From Herbidospora galbida (GTDB lineage: Bacteria; Actinomycetota; Actinomycetes; Streptosporangiales; Streptosporangiaceae), in the NCBI RefSeq assembly GCF_005233835.1, contig NZ_SZQA01000018.1, positions 94,790-158,789 on the forward strand: a stretch of DNA of 64,000 nt, written 5' to 3'. Positions 25,459-33,912 of the stretch are shown piece after piece. How positions within the stretch are numbered: the stretch's first letter is position 1; every line of letters starts with the position of its first letter. A program made the position numbers and the translations under genes. Below the pieces are notes generated by a model, which saw only the letters and a program-made list of their open reading frames with translations, did not search any database and had not been told where the DNA came from.

Positions 25459-26538
25459 TTGCGGTTCCCGCGGGTCAAAGCGGAGCACCGCCCGTTCCGC
25501 ACCACGGAGGGAACCGTCCGGATCGGCGGCGAGATCTACGGACTCGCCGCCGAGATCGACGACCCCGGGGGCTGGGTCTGGGCGGCCCTGTCGCTGCTCG
25601 ACGGGCGGCGCGGGCCCGAGGCGGTGGCCGCGCGGCTGATCGTGATGTTCCCCGAGCTCAGTCCCGACGAGGCGCGCGGCGTCGTCGACGACCTGGTCGG
25701 CTCCGGCTACCTGGAGGAGGCCACCGCTCCCCCGCCGCGCGGGCTCACCCCGCGTGAGGTCGACCGCTACAGCCGCAACCAGGCCTTCTTCCGGGGCGTG
25801 GACCTGGTGCCCGGCCACAGCGCCTGGGAGACCCAGCTCGCCCTGAAGCGGGCGCGCGTGGTCGTGGTGGGGCTCGGCGGCACCGGCACGCACGCCTCCT
25901 GGGCGCTGGCCGCGATCGGCGTGGGGCGGCTCCACTGCGTCGACCCCGACCTGGTCGAGCTGTCGAACCTCAACCGGCAGCTGCTCTACACCGAGGCCGA
26001 CGTCGGCCGCCCCAAGGCCGACCTGGCGCGCGAGCGGCTGGGCGAGGCCAACAGCGACATCGTGGTCACCGCGGCCCGCCATCGCGTCACCGGCGAGGCC
26101 GACCTGCGATCACTGGTCGACGGCTACGACGCCCTCGCCCTCTGCGCCGACGAGCCCAGGGGCGAGGGCATCCGCGTCTGGGCCAGCCGGGCCTGCGCGG
26201 CGGCCCGGGTGCCGTGGGCGGGCGGCGGCTACAACGGGCCGCTCGTCACCGTCGGCGTCTTCGACCCGCCCCACGGCGCCTGCTACGAGTGCGTCGCGGC
26301 GGCCGAGCACGCCCACCGGCCCGAGGGCGGGATCCCCGATCTCGGCGGCCCCGGCGTGACCGGCACGTCGGCCGGGATCTCCGGCCATCTCGTCGCGCAG
26401 GCGATCGTCTCCCTGGTCACGGGGGTGCCCGAAGTGGCGCCGGGCTACGTCCACGGCATCAATCTGCTCTCGCCCGACCACCACGTCTACGCCCGCCATC
26501 CCGCCCGCGCGGGATGCCCGACGTGCTTTGGGTCTTGA
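25459..26538 (+). CDS. ThiF/MccB-like adenylyltransferase with N-terminal peptide-clamp-like domain
   Basis: 359-aa E1-like enzyme. Residues 1-90 look like the small winged-helix peptide-binding domain (RRE/PqqD-like, as in MccB): RIGGEIYGLAAEIDDPGGWVWAAL, then SPDEARGVVDDLVGSGYLEE. Residues 125-359 are the adenylation domain, with VVVGLGGTGTHASWALAAIGVG, the aspartate in CVDPDLVELSNLNRQLLY, catalytic K in VGRPKADLA, and two zinc pairs, CYEC and CPTC. Starts at TTG behind GGGGGAG, 24 bp after DUF1707. The next ORF is a 37-aa peptide ending in Asn, the residue MccB adenylates in microcin C. The enzyme family is sure; the product is inference. Confidence 0.85.
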   Translation: MRFPRVKAEHRPFRTTEGTVRIGGEIYGLAAEIDDPGGWVWAALSLLDGRRGPEAVAARLIVMFPELSPDEARGVVDDLVGSGYLEEATAPPPRGLTPREVDRYSRNQAFFRGVDLVPGHSAWETQLALKRARVVVVGLGGTGTHASWALAAIGVGRLHCVDPDLVELSNLNRQLLYTEADVGRPKADLARERLGEANSDIVVTAARHRVTGEADLRSLVDGYDALALCADEPRGEGIRVWASRACAAARVPWAGGGYNGPLVTVGVFDPPHGACYECVAAAEHAHRPEGGIPDLGGPGVTGTSAGISGHLVAQAIVSLVTGVPEVAPGYVHGINLLSPDHHVYARHPARAGCPTCFGS

Positions 26539-26599
26539 CGGCTCCGAGGGCCGCTTTACGATCACCTCGTGTCGGGGAACCGGGACGGAAGGTAACGGG

Positions 26600-26713
26600 A
26601 TGAAACAGTCGCAAAACGACGCCACGCCCAGTACGCCCGTCAGACGGCAGATCACCATTCGCCGCCTGGAGCGTAACGAGACAGCCATCTGCAGCAACTC
26701 GTACGGCAACTGA
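26600..26713 (+). CDS. Candidate RiPP precursor, 37 aa, C-terminal Asn
   Basis: Small gene between the adenylyltransferase and DUF6879. The peptide begins MKQSQNDATPSTPVRRQ, has a basic middle (ITIRRLERNE) and ends TAICSNSYGN. GGAAGG lies 7 bases before the ATG. MccA precursors of microcin C also end in Asn; I recall longer Gram-positive examples ending HYTN, so the YGN end fits. The basic middle may be the leader bound by the clamp domain. The single Cys could be an alternative modification site. Codon phase and ribosome site support a real gene; there is no homolog I can name. Confidence 0.7.
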   Translation: MKQSQNDATPSTPVRRQITIRRLERNETAICSNSYGN

Positions 26714-26766
26714 CCACCACTTCGGGCCGGCGAGCGGCGCGGGTCGCCGGACCGCCAGGAGGATGT

Positions 26767-27375
26767 GTGCGGGAGATCGTGCAAGGCGCCCCCGGGGTCA
26801 TGCTCGACCGGAAGGCGTACACGACCGAGTTCTACGGCCTCTACCGGGAGATGGAGGGGGTGCTCTGGAAGCTCGAACGAGCCCAGCACTTTCACGAGCC
26901 CTACAGTCCGAGCTGGGTCGCCTGGTCCGAGGGCGACTGGGACCGGTCGATGGAGCTCATCGAGGAGTCGGCCGGGGAGTTCGCCGCCGACGTGCCCGAT
27001 TCGGTGGAGCTGCGGCGGCTGCGGATCGCCGAACGGCCGCTGACGGCGTACCTGCGATGGGAACTTCAGGTGCTGAAGGCGCGGGCCAGAGCGGGTGAAC
27101 GCACCCGCGTGCTCGACGCCGAGGCGGTGCGGCACCTGGAGCGGGCGGGGCCGCTCCCGGAGATCCTGATCCTGTCCCGCGAGCTCATGTACGAGGTCCG
27201 CTACGACGACGTCGGCGCCCACGTCGGCGGGCGGCGGATCGTCGAGAAAGACGTGATCGCGGCCTGCCTGGCGGGGCTGGAGACCCTCTACGGCCAGGCC
27301 GGCGCCCTCGACCCGTGGCTGACGGAAGCTACCCCATCTCCTCCAGTTTTCGACCCTTCGTCTCCTTCACGATGA
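26767..27375 (+). CDS. DUF6879-family protein
   Basis: 202-aa soluble protein of unknown function. The core contains LWKLERAQHFHEPYSPSWVAWSEGDWDRSMELIEE and, later, LRWELQVLKARARAGERTRVLDAEAV, which match the DUF6879 layout of conserved Trp and charged residues. The GTG at 26767 follows AGGAGG by 4 bases. It is the last gene of the padR-thiF-peptide run and could be a modifying or immunity component. Its final 47 bp overlap the convergent sugar transporter gene, so the Pro/Ser-rich tail may be unconserved. Confidence 0.7.
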   Translation: MREIVQGAPGVMLDRKAYTTEFYGLYREMEGVLWKLERAQHFHEPYSPSWVAWSEGDWDRSMELIEESAGEFAADVPDSVELRRLRIAERPLTAYLRWELQVLKARARAGERTRVLDAEAVRHLERAGPLPEILILSRELMYEVRYDDVGAHVGGRRIVEKDVIAACLAGLETLYGQAGALDPWLTEATPSPPVFDPSSPSR

Positions 27376-28738
27376 AGACCACGAACAGGTACGACAGCGC
27401 GGCGAACACGGCGTAGAACAGGTAGGTCAGCGCCAGGTTCCAGTTCGACAGCGACGGGAACGTCACGGTGACCGCCCAGTTGGCCAGCCACTGCGCCGCC
27501 GCCGCGACCGACAGCGCCGCCGCCCTGATCCGGCCGGGGAACATCTCGCCCAGCAGCACCCACACGATGACTCCCCACGACAACGCGAAGAACAGCACGA
27601 ACGCGTTGGCCGCGATCAGGGCGGCGGCGCCCTGCGTGGCGGGCAGCTGCACGATCCCGTCGATGCTGCGGCTGTAGCTGAACGACCACGACGCCACGGC
27701 CAGCGCGATCGCCATGCCGGCCGAGCCGACCAGCAGCAGCGGGCGGCGGCCGACCGTGTCGACCAGGGCCATGGCGATGAACGTGCCGACGATGTTGATG
27801 ATCGAGCTGGAGAAGCTGATCAGCAGCGAGTCCGACTGGGTGATGCCGACCGACTGCCAGAGCACCGACGAGTAGTAGAAGATCACGTTGATGCCGACGA
27901 ACTGCTGGAAGACCGACAGGATGATGCCGACCCAGACGATCGGCAGCAGCCCGAAGCGGGGTCCCCTCAGGTCGCCGAGCCGGGGACGCCGCCGGGTGAG
28001 CAGCACGCTCCTGATCTCGGCCACCCGTTCGTCGAGGTCGACGTGGTCGCCCTCGATGTCGCGCAGCACCTCACGGGCCTGCCGCTCGCGCCCGGCCGAG
28101 ACCAGGTAGCGGGGCGATTCGGGGATGACGCTGGCGAACACGAGGAAGATCAGGGCGGGCACCAGGCAGGCGCCGAGCATCCACTGCCAGGCCTGCAGGC
28201 CGCCCAGGTCGTTGTTGACCTCTCCCCCGGCCCACAGGTTGATGGCCAGGTTCACCAGCTGCGAGACGGCGATGCCGAGCACGATGGCGAGCTGCTGGAA
28301 CGACCCGAGCCGCCCCCGGTAGGCGGGCGGCGCGACCTCGGCGATGTAGGCGGGCCCGAGGACCGAGGCCATGCCGATCGCGGCGCCGGCGAGGACCCGC
28401 CAGAAGGCCAGGTCCCAGATCGCGAAGGGCAGCGCCTGCCCGACGGAGCTGACGGCGAAGATACCGGCGGCCAGCCGCATGGTCTTGGTGCGTCCCCACC
28501 GGTCGGCGAGGCTGCCGGCGAACCAGGCCCCCACGGCCGAGCCGAGCAGCGCGATGGCCACCACCAGGCCGATGGTGAACGGGCCCACGTTGAAATAGCG
28601 CTGGATGCCCACGACGGCGCCGTTGATCACCGCGCTGTCGTAGCCGAACAGGAATCCGCCTATGGCACCGGCCGCCGCGATGAACGTGACGTAGCCGAGA
28701 CGCTCCTGACGTTGCGCGGCTACCGGTGGACCCCCCAT
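27329..28738 (-). CDS. Sugar porter, MFS (SP family)
   Basis: 469-aa proton-sugar symporter with 12 predicted helices. Diagnostic SP motifs: GYDSAVINGA in helix 1, GSLADRWGRTKTM in loop 2-3, IPESPRYLVSAGRE at the end of helix 6, QQFVGINVIFYYS in helix 7, DTVGRRPLLL in loop 8-9 and the terminal KETKGRKLEEM (PETKG motif). The ATG at 28738 is preferred over a GTG at 28756. An ACTTGCC-N10-GGCAAGT dyad covers the region just upstream. Glucose or a similar hexose is likely but not proven. Confidence 0.92.
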   Translation of the reverse strand: MGGPPVAAQRQERLGYVTFIAAAGAIGGFLFGYDSAVINGAVVGIQRYFNVGPFTIGLVVAIALLGSAVGAWFAGSLADRWGRTKTMRLAAGIFAVSSVGQALPFAIWDLAFWRVLAGAAIGMASVLGPAYIAEVAPPAYRGRLGSFQQLAIVLGIAVSQLVNLAINLWAGGEVNNDLGGLQAWQWMLGACLVPALIFLVFASVIPESPRYLVSAGRERQAREVLRDIEGDHVDLDERVAEIRSVLLTRRRPRLGDLRGPRFGLLPIVWVGIILSVFQQFVGINVIFYYSSVLWQSVGITQSDSLLISFSSSIINIVGTFIAMALVDTVGRRPLLLVGSAGMAIALAVASWSFSYSRSIDGIVQLPATQGAAALIAANAFVLFFALSWGVIVWVLLGEMFPGRIRAAALSVAAAAQWLANWAVTVTFPSLSNWNLALTYLFYAVFAALSYLFVVFIVKETKGRKLEEMG

Positions 28739-28745
28739 GCAGCCT

Positions 28746-28769
28746 ACTTGCCCCACAATTACGGCAAGT
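28746..28769. promoter_or_regulatory. Inverted repeat at the sugar-porter start
   Basis: ACTTGCC (28746-28752) and GGCAAGT (28763-28769) are perfect 7-bp arms 10 bp apart, 8 bp upstream of the ATG at 28738. Candidate repressor operator. Confidence 0.4.
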
Positions 28770-29021
28770 AGCGCAATGGCTACACTAAGGGGCCATTACC
28801 GGATACGTACTCTGCTTTTCAGGCACACAGTGCAGTGCTGCACCACGACGTTCCCGATGCGCTCGGTGTCCTGCCAGTCATGACGCAGGTGAAACCATGG
28901 CCTTCTCGGTTCACGTTCATTCATGAGTGATCGCAAGTTCACGCTCTGTCGTCTGCCCCGATGTTAGGCCCTCCTAGAGGACCCTGGGGGTGACGAACGT
29001 GTCGCTCCCGTGAAACCCCGC

Positions 29022-31478
29022 TCACAACCGGGGGTCGACGGGCTCACACTCCAGGGCGAGCACCGAGAAGACCGCCTCGTGGACGCGGTGGAGCGGCTCA
29101 CCGGCCGCCAGTCGCGAGAGCGCCTCGACTCCCAGGCTATGCTCGCGCAGCGCCAGCGACCGCTTCCGGCCGAGAAAACGTCTGCGCAGCTCGTCGAGCG
29201 ACTCCAGGTAGTCGGGGCCGTAGATGATGCGCAGATATTCGGGCCCGCGCACCTTGATCCCCGGCTGCACCCGCCCGCCGGGGTGGTCGACCGGCTTGAC
29301 CACCATGCCCTCGCCGCCGGCGCCGGTGAGCGCCGTCCACCAGTCGGCCGCCGCCCGGCGCTGGTCTTCCCGCTCCAGGTCCACGTACGTGTGCCGCGTG
29401 GCGGCCACCAGCGGATGGACGACGCCGGCCAGCCGGTCGAGGTGCCAGTCGTGCGGCCGGGTCACGGCGGTGGCGCCCTCGGCGCAGGCGAGGATCTGGA
29501 AGGGCGCGAAGCGCAGACCGGAAAGGCCGGAAACGGGCTCGCAGTAACGGGCATAGGCCTCGCGGAACCGGGCAGCGTTGATCTCGCGGCGCCGGGCGCG
29601 GTCCAGTATCGATCCCACATCCAGACCTCGCCCGGCCGCCGCCTCGAGCGCCGTCACCGCGACGGGCAGCGCGGCCCCGGCGGCGGCGCCGACCGAGGCG
29701 TACTGGCTGCGGATCAGCTCACCGGCCTTGGCCGACCAGGGCAGCAGCTCGCCGTCGAGCACCAGCCACGGGGAGTCCTCCAGCAGCGGGGCGAAGGCCT
29801 CGCGGAGCCCGGCCGTGAACCGTTCCTGGAGGTCGCCGCCGAAGAAGGGGCGGCCGGTCCTGGTGAAGACCGTGCCGATGCCCTCGATGCCGAATTTCGC
29901 CTGGGCGTCCTCCGGGGTGCGGGCCAGCACGACGATCGCGCGGGAGCCCATGTGCTTCTCCTCGCACACCACCCGGGCCACCCCGGCGGCGGCGAACTCG
30001 GCGAAGGCCTCGTCGGGGTGTTCGAGGTAGCCGTCCTTCTTCGAGGTCTCCGGCGGGGCCATCGTCGGCGGCAGGTAGACCAGCCAGCGCGGGTCGACCG
30101 CGAACCGGCTCATGATCTCCAGGGCGGCGGTGGCGTTCTCCTCGCGGATCTTGATCGTGCCGGTCGAGGTCTCGACGTAGCGGTCGCCGGTGACGTCGCG
30201 GATGTCCAGGACGTCGGGCTCACGGCCCCGCGAGGTGAGCGGGCGGGCGGGTTCGTACCAGACCCGCTCGGCCGGGACCGAGACGAGCTCCTTCTCCGGG
30301 TAGCGCAGCGCGGTGAGCCGGCCGCCGAAGACGGCACCGGTGTCGAGGCAGATGGTGTTGTTGACCCACTCGGCGTGAGTGGTCGGGGTGTGGCCGTAGA
30401 CGACCATGGCCCGGCCCCGGTACTGCTCGGCCCACGGGTAGCGGACCGGCAGGCCGTACTCGTCGGTCTCGCCGGTGGTGTCGCCGTAGAGGGCGAACGA
30501 CCGCACCCGGCCCGAGGCGCGGCCGTGGTAGGCCTCCTTCAGACCGGCGTGCGCGACCACGAGCCGGCCGCCGTCGAGGACGTAGTGGCTGATGAGGCCG
30601 TCCATGAACGCCCTGGCCCGGTCGGTGAACTCGGCGTCCTCGCGGGCGAACTGCTCCAGCGACGTCTCCAGGCCGTGGGCGACCCGCACCTTGCGGCCGT
30701 TGAGGGCGCGTACCAGCTTCTGCTCGTGGTTGCCCGAGACGCACAGCGCGGTGCCGCGCTCGACCATGCCCATGACCCGGCGCAGCACCCCCGGGCTGTC
30801 GGGCCCCCGGTCGACGAGGTCGCCGACGAACACGGCCGTGCGGCCGTCGGGGTGGACGCCGTCGACGTAGCCGAGGGCGGACAGCAGGGTCTCCAGCTCC
30901 GAGGCGCAGCCGTGCACGTCGCCGACGATGTCGAACGGCCCGGTCAGCTCGGTCTTGTCGGTCCACGCCTTCTCGTAGGAGATCACGGCGTCGTCGATCT
31001 CGTCGCCGCGCAGCACGTGGACGCGGCGGAACCCGTCGCGGGAGATCTTCGACAGCGACTTGCGCAGGTCGCCCCGCTGCCTGCGGATCACGTGGGAGCC
31101 GAAGTCGCGGTCGGGCCGGAAGGCGTTGCGGGCGACCGCGACCTCCTCGGGCACGTCGAGCACGATGGCGTCGCACAGCACGTCGTGGCTCTTGGCCAGG
31201 GCGACCAGCGCCTCCCGGGCCTTCCACTGGACGTTGGTCGCGTCGACCACGGTCAGCAGGCCGCGCCGCAGCCGCACGCCCACGATGTGGTGCAGCAGGT
31301 CGAACGCCTCCGGCGTGGCGGCCTGGTCGTTCTCGTCGTCGGCGACCAGCCCCCGGCAGTAGTCGGAGGAGATGACCTGGGTGGGCGCGAAGTGCTTGCG
31401 CGCGAACGTGGACTTGCCGCTGCCGGACACCCCGACCAGCACGACCAGCGACATCGCCGGGACACGGATCTCGGTCAT
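29022..31478 (-). CDS. pnkp: Bacterial RNA-repair polynucleotide kinase-phosphatase-ligase
   Basis: 818-aa end-healing and sealing enzyme. Kinase domain (about 1-170) with P-loop VGVSGSGKSTFARKHF and DATNV; metallophosphoesterase domain (about 180-480) with DIVGDVHG, GDLVDRGPDS, GNHEQKL and YGHTP; C-terminal adenylyltransferase domain (about 480-818) with EEKHMGSRAI, where the Lys is the expected AMP acceptor, DGELLPW and the later GEGMVVKP. The ATG overlaps the hen1 stop by ATGA (31475-31478). In characterised systems Pnkp with Hen1 repairs ribotoxin-cleaved tRNA. The length matches Clostridium Pnkp. Confidence 0.94.
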   Translation of the reverse strand: MTEIRVPAMSLVVLVGVSGSGKSTFARKHFAPTQVISSDYCRGLVADDENDQAATPEAFDLLHHIVGVRLRRGLLTVVDATNVQWKAREALVALAKSHDVLCDAIVLDVPEEVAVARNAFRPDRDFGSHVIRRQRGDLRKSLSKISRDGFRRVHVLRGDEIDDAVISYEKAWTDKTELTGPFDIVGDVHGCASELETLLSALGYVDGVHPDGRTAVFVGDLVDRGPDSPGVLRRVMGMVERGTALCVSGNHEQKLVRALNGRKVRVAHGLETSLEQFAREDAEFTDRARAFMDGLISHYVLDGGRLVVAHAGLKEAYHGRASGRVRSFALYGDTTGETDEYGLPVRYPWAEQYRGRAMVVYGHTPTTHAEWVNNTICLDTGAVFGGRLTALRYPEKELVSVPAERVWYEPARPLTSRGREPDVLDIRDVTGDRYVETSTGTIKIREENATAALEIMSRFAVDPRWLVYLPPTMAPPETSKKDGYLEHPDEAFAEFAAAGVARVVCEEKHMGSRAIVVLARTPEDAQAKFGIEGIGTVFTRTGRPFFGGDLQERFTAGLREAFAPLLEDSPWLVLDGELLPWSAKAGELIRSQYASVGAAAGAALPVAVTALEAAAGRGLDVGSILDRARRREINAARFREAYARYCEPVSGLSGLRFAPFQILACAEGATAVTRPHDWHLDRLAGVVHPLVAATRHTYVDLEREDQRRAAADWWTALTGAGGEGMVVKPVDHPGGRVQPGIKVRGPEYLRIIYGPDYLESLDELRRRFLGRKRSLALREHSLGVEALSRLAAGEPLHRVHEAVFSVLALECEPVDPRL

Positions 31479-32860
31479 ACCGATGCCTCCTTGGCGAACA
31501 CGGCCATCTGAGTGGGCGAGCCGACCTCGGGGTCGTCGTCGCCGACGGGGCGGAACTCCACCTGGTAGCCGTACCGTCCGGCGACGGCGTTCGCCCAGTC
31601 GCGGAACTCGGCGCGGGTCCACTCGAAGCGGTGGTCGGGGTGGCGCAGGCCGGTCAGGTTCTCGTAGCGCGGGTTGTATTCGGCGTTGGGCGTGGTGACC
31701 AGGACGTACGTGGGCTTGGCGGTGCCGAAGACGACCCGCTCCATGGCCGGGAGCCGGGGCGGGTCGAGATGCTCGACCACCTCCATCAGGACGGCGGCGT
31801 CGTATCCGGCGAACCGGGCGTCGGTGTAGGTGACCGACCCCTGGAAGAGGTCCACCCGCTCGCGGGTCCGGCTGCCCATGCGGTCGAGCTTGAGCTTCCG
31901 GGCCGCGACCATGAGCGTGTGGGCGGAGACGTCCACCCCCGTGATCTTCGGTACGCCTCGGTCGAGCAGGGCCGTGATGAGCTGCCCCGACCCGCAGCCG
32001 AGATCGATGACGGTCCGCGCCTGGAGTTCGGCGAGGGCGGCCACGACGGCGTCCCGGCGGAGGGTGTTGAGGGGGATGCGCACCTCCTCCTCGGCCGGCG
32101 GCTCCAGCGTCTCCTCCTCGTCGTCGCCCACCTCGGCGAGCCGGGCGAAGGCGGCCCTGGTCAGGGCGGTCCGGCGGTTGAGGAACCGCCGGGTGATGAG
32201 GGTGAGGTCGGGATGGGCGGCCAGCCAGCCCTCGCCCGCGCGGATCAGCTTGTCGACCTCGTCCTCGGCGATCCAGTAGTGCTTGGCGTCGTCGAGGACC
32301 GGCAGCAGGACGTAGAGGTGGTTGAGGGCGTCCGCGAGCCGCAGCTCCCCCTTGAGCGTGAGGGTGACGTAGCGGGAGTCGCCCCATTCGGGGAAGGCCG
32401 GGTCGAGCGGGATCGGGTCGGCGGCGACGTCCCAGCCCATCGGCTCGAACAGCCGCCGGGCCAGCGTGGGCCCGCCCCGGCACGGCAGCGCCGGCAGGAC
32501 GATCTCCAGCGGGATGGCGGTCTCGGCCAGCTCCGGCCGGGCGGCGCACCGCCCCGACCTGGCGGTCCGGAACACCTCGGCCATGGCGGTCGACAGCAGC
32601 GAGGACGCGGCGTAGGGGCGGTCGTTGACGTACTGGCCGAGGCTGAAGTCGGGGGTCGTCTTGCCTCGGGTGCGCGCGAGGCGTACCGGATCGACGTCGA
32701 GCAGCAGCGCGGCCGTGCACCTCTGGTCGGTGGCCTCGGGATAGAAGACGTGCGCGACCCCGAACGCCCGCGGGAACTCCTGCACTCGATCGGGATGCTT
32801 GTGCAGCAGATAGCCGAGATCGGTCGCCGGTTCACGGGTGGTCGAGATAGTCAGCAGCAC
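31475..32860 (-). CDS. hen1: 3'-terminal RNA ribose 2'-O-methyltransferase Hen1
   Basis: 461-aa partner of Pnkp that methylates the 2'-OH at the broken 3' end before ligation, protecting the repaired site from recleavage. The N-terminal half (1-245) is the bacterial Hen1 ligase-activating domain, starting MLLTISTTREPATDLGYLLHKHPDR. The C-terminal half is a class I methyltransferase with VIDLGCGSGQLI (SAM site) and the metal-binding EVVEHLDPPRL followed by TTPNAEYN. GTG start at 32860. Translationally coupled to pnkp. Confidence 0.94.
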   Translation of the reverse strand: MLLTISTTREPATDLGYLLHKHPDRVQEFPRAFGVAHVFYPEATDQRCTAALLLDVDPVRLARTRGKTTPDFSLGQYVNDRPYAASSLLSTAMAEVFRTARSGRCAARPELAETAIPLEIVLPALPCRGGPTLARRLFEPMGWDVAADPIPLDPAFPEWGDSRYVTLTLKGELRLADALNHLYVLLPVLDDAKHYWIAEDEVDKLIRAGEGWLAAHPDLTLITRRFLNRRTALTRAAFARLAEVGDDEEETLEPPAEEEVRIPLNTLRRDAVVAALAELQARTVIDLGCGSGQLITALLDRGVPKITGVDVSAHTLMVAARKLKLDRMGSRTRERVDLFQGSVTYTDARFAGYDAAVLMEVVEHLDPPRLPAMERVVFGTAKPTYVLVTTPNAEYNPRYENLTGLRHPDHRFEWTRAEFRDWANAVAGRYGYQVEFRPVGDDDPEVGSPTQMAVFAKEASV

Positions 32861-32921
32861 AGGGAGAAGTGTGCCCTGACGAAATGCCGGGAGCGACCGG
32901 GTTTCCCCGGCCGCTTCCGGT

Positions 32922-33833
32922 TCAGACGCGGGGCATGACCTCGCGGGCGATCAGGTCGAGGTGGTCGAGGTCGGACAGGTCCATGACCTGGAGGTACACG
33001 CGCTCGGCGCCCAGCTCGCCGAAGCGGCCGATCTTGTCGACGACCTCCTCGGGCGTGCCGGCGATCCCGCCCGACCGCAGCTCCTCCGGAGACTGCCCGA
33101 TGGCGGCCGCACGGCGCGCCACCTCGGCCTCGTCGGCGCCGACGCAGACGGTCTGGGCCACGGAGTAGACCAGCGACCGGCCGGTCTCGGCGCTGGCGGC
33201 GCGCACCCGGGCGAAGCCGGTGGCGACGTCGTCGAGGGAGCGGAAGGGGATGTTGTACTCGGCCGCGTAGGTGGCCGCCAGCCTCGGGGTGCGGGTGGCG
33301 CCGAAGCCGCCGATGATGATCGGCGGCGGGCTCTGCACCGGCTTCGGCAGCGCCGGGGAGTCGGTGAGCTGGTAGTGCGTCCCGGAGTAGGAGAACGTCT
33401 TCTCGGCCGCCCACAGGCCGGTGATGATCGCGAGCTGCTCCTCGAAGCGGTCGAAGCGCTCCTTCACCGGCGGGAAGGGGATGCCGTAGGAGTGGTGCTC
33501 CGCGTCGTACCAGCCGGTGCCCAGGCCGAGCTCGATCCGGCCGCCGCTCATCTGGTCGGCCTGGGCGACGCTGATGGCCAGCGGCCCGGGGAGGCGGAAG
33601 GTCGCGGGGGTGACAAGGGTGCCGAGCCGGATCGTCGCGGTCTCGCGGGCCAGCCCGGCGAGGGTGAGCCAGGCGTCGGTGGATCCCGGCCCGGGGTCGC
33701 CGGCGCCGATGGCCTGATAGTGGTCGGATCGGAAGAACGCGTCGAACCCCAGCCGCTCGGTCGCCTGCGCGACCGCGAGCAGATCGTCGTAGGTCGCGCC
33801 CTCCTGGGGCTCCGTGAAGATCCTCAACTTCAT
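32922..33833 (-). CDS. LLM-class F420-dependent oxidoreductase
   Basis: 303-aa luciferase-like TIM-barrel flavin/F420 enzyme. It opens with MKLRIFTEPQEGATYDDLLAVAQATERLGFDAFFRSDHY, contains TIRLGTLVTPATFRLPGPLAISVAQADQMSGGRIELGLGTGWYDAEH (the LLM signature) and ends AERVYLQVMDLSDLDHL. The second half has the canonical PPPIIIGGFGA motif. Likely uses coenzyme F420 as in other actinobacterial members; the substrate is unknown. Just upstream of hen1 but separated by 62 bp. Confidence 0.88.
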   Translation of the reverse strand: MKLRIFTEPQEGATYDDLLAVAQATERLGFDAFFRSDHYQAIGAGDPGPGSTDAWLTLAGLARETATIRLGTLVTPATFRLPGPLAISVAQADQMSGGRIELGLGTGWYDAEHHSYGIPFPPVKERFDRFEEQLAIITGLWAAEKTFSYSGTHYQLTDSPALPKPVQSPPPIIIGGFGATRTPRLAATYAAEYNIPFRSLDDVATGFARVRAASAETGRSLVYSVAQTVCVGADEAEVARRAAAIGQSPEELRSGGIAGTPEEVVDKIGRFGELGAERVYLQVMDLSDLDHLDLIAREVMPRV

Positions 33834-33912
33834 TCGGCCATTATCGCCGTCCCGCCCTTGCTAGGGTCCCTTGCGGATAGTAGTCGTCGCGCGACGCTCG
33901 GTGGTGAATCAG

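Noticed and set aside
27329..28738. MccC-like peptide exporter for the candidate RiPP
   Set aside because: Its motifs (PESPR, QQFVGINVIFYYS, PETKG-like end) are those of sugar porters and it is on the opposite strand.
29022..32720. A single 1232-residue Pnkp fusion
   Set aside because: The N-terminal 414 residues are the out-of-frame shadow of hen1; Pnkp starts at the ATG overlapping the hen1 stop.
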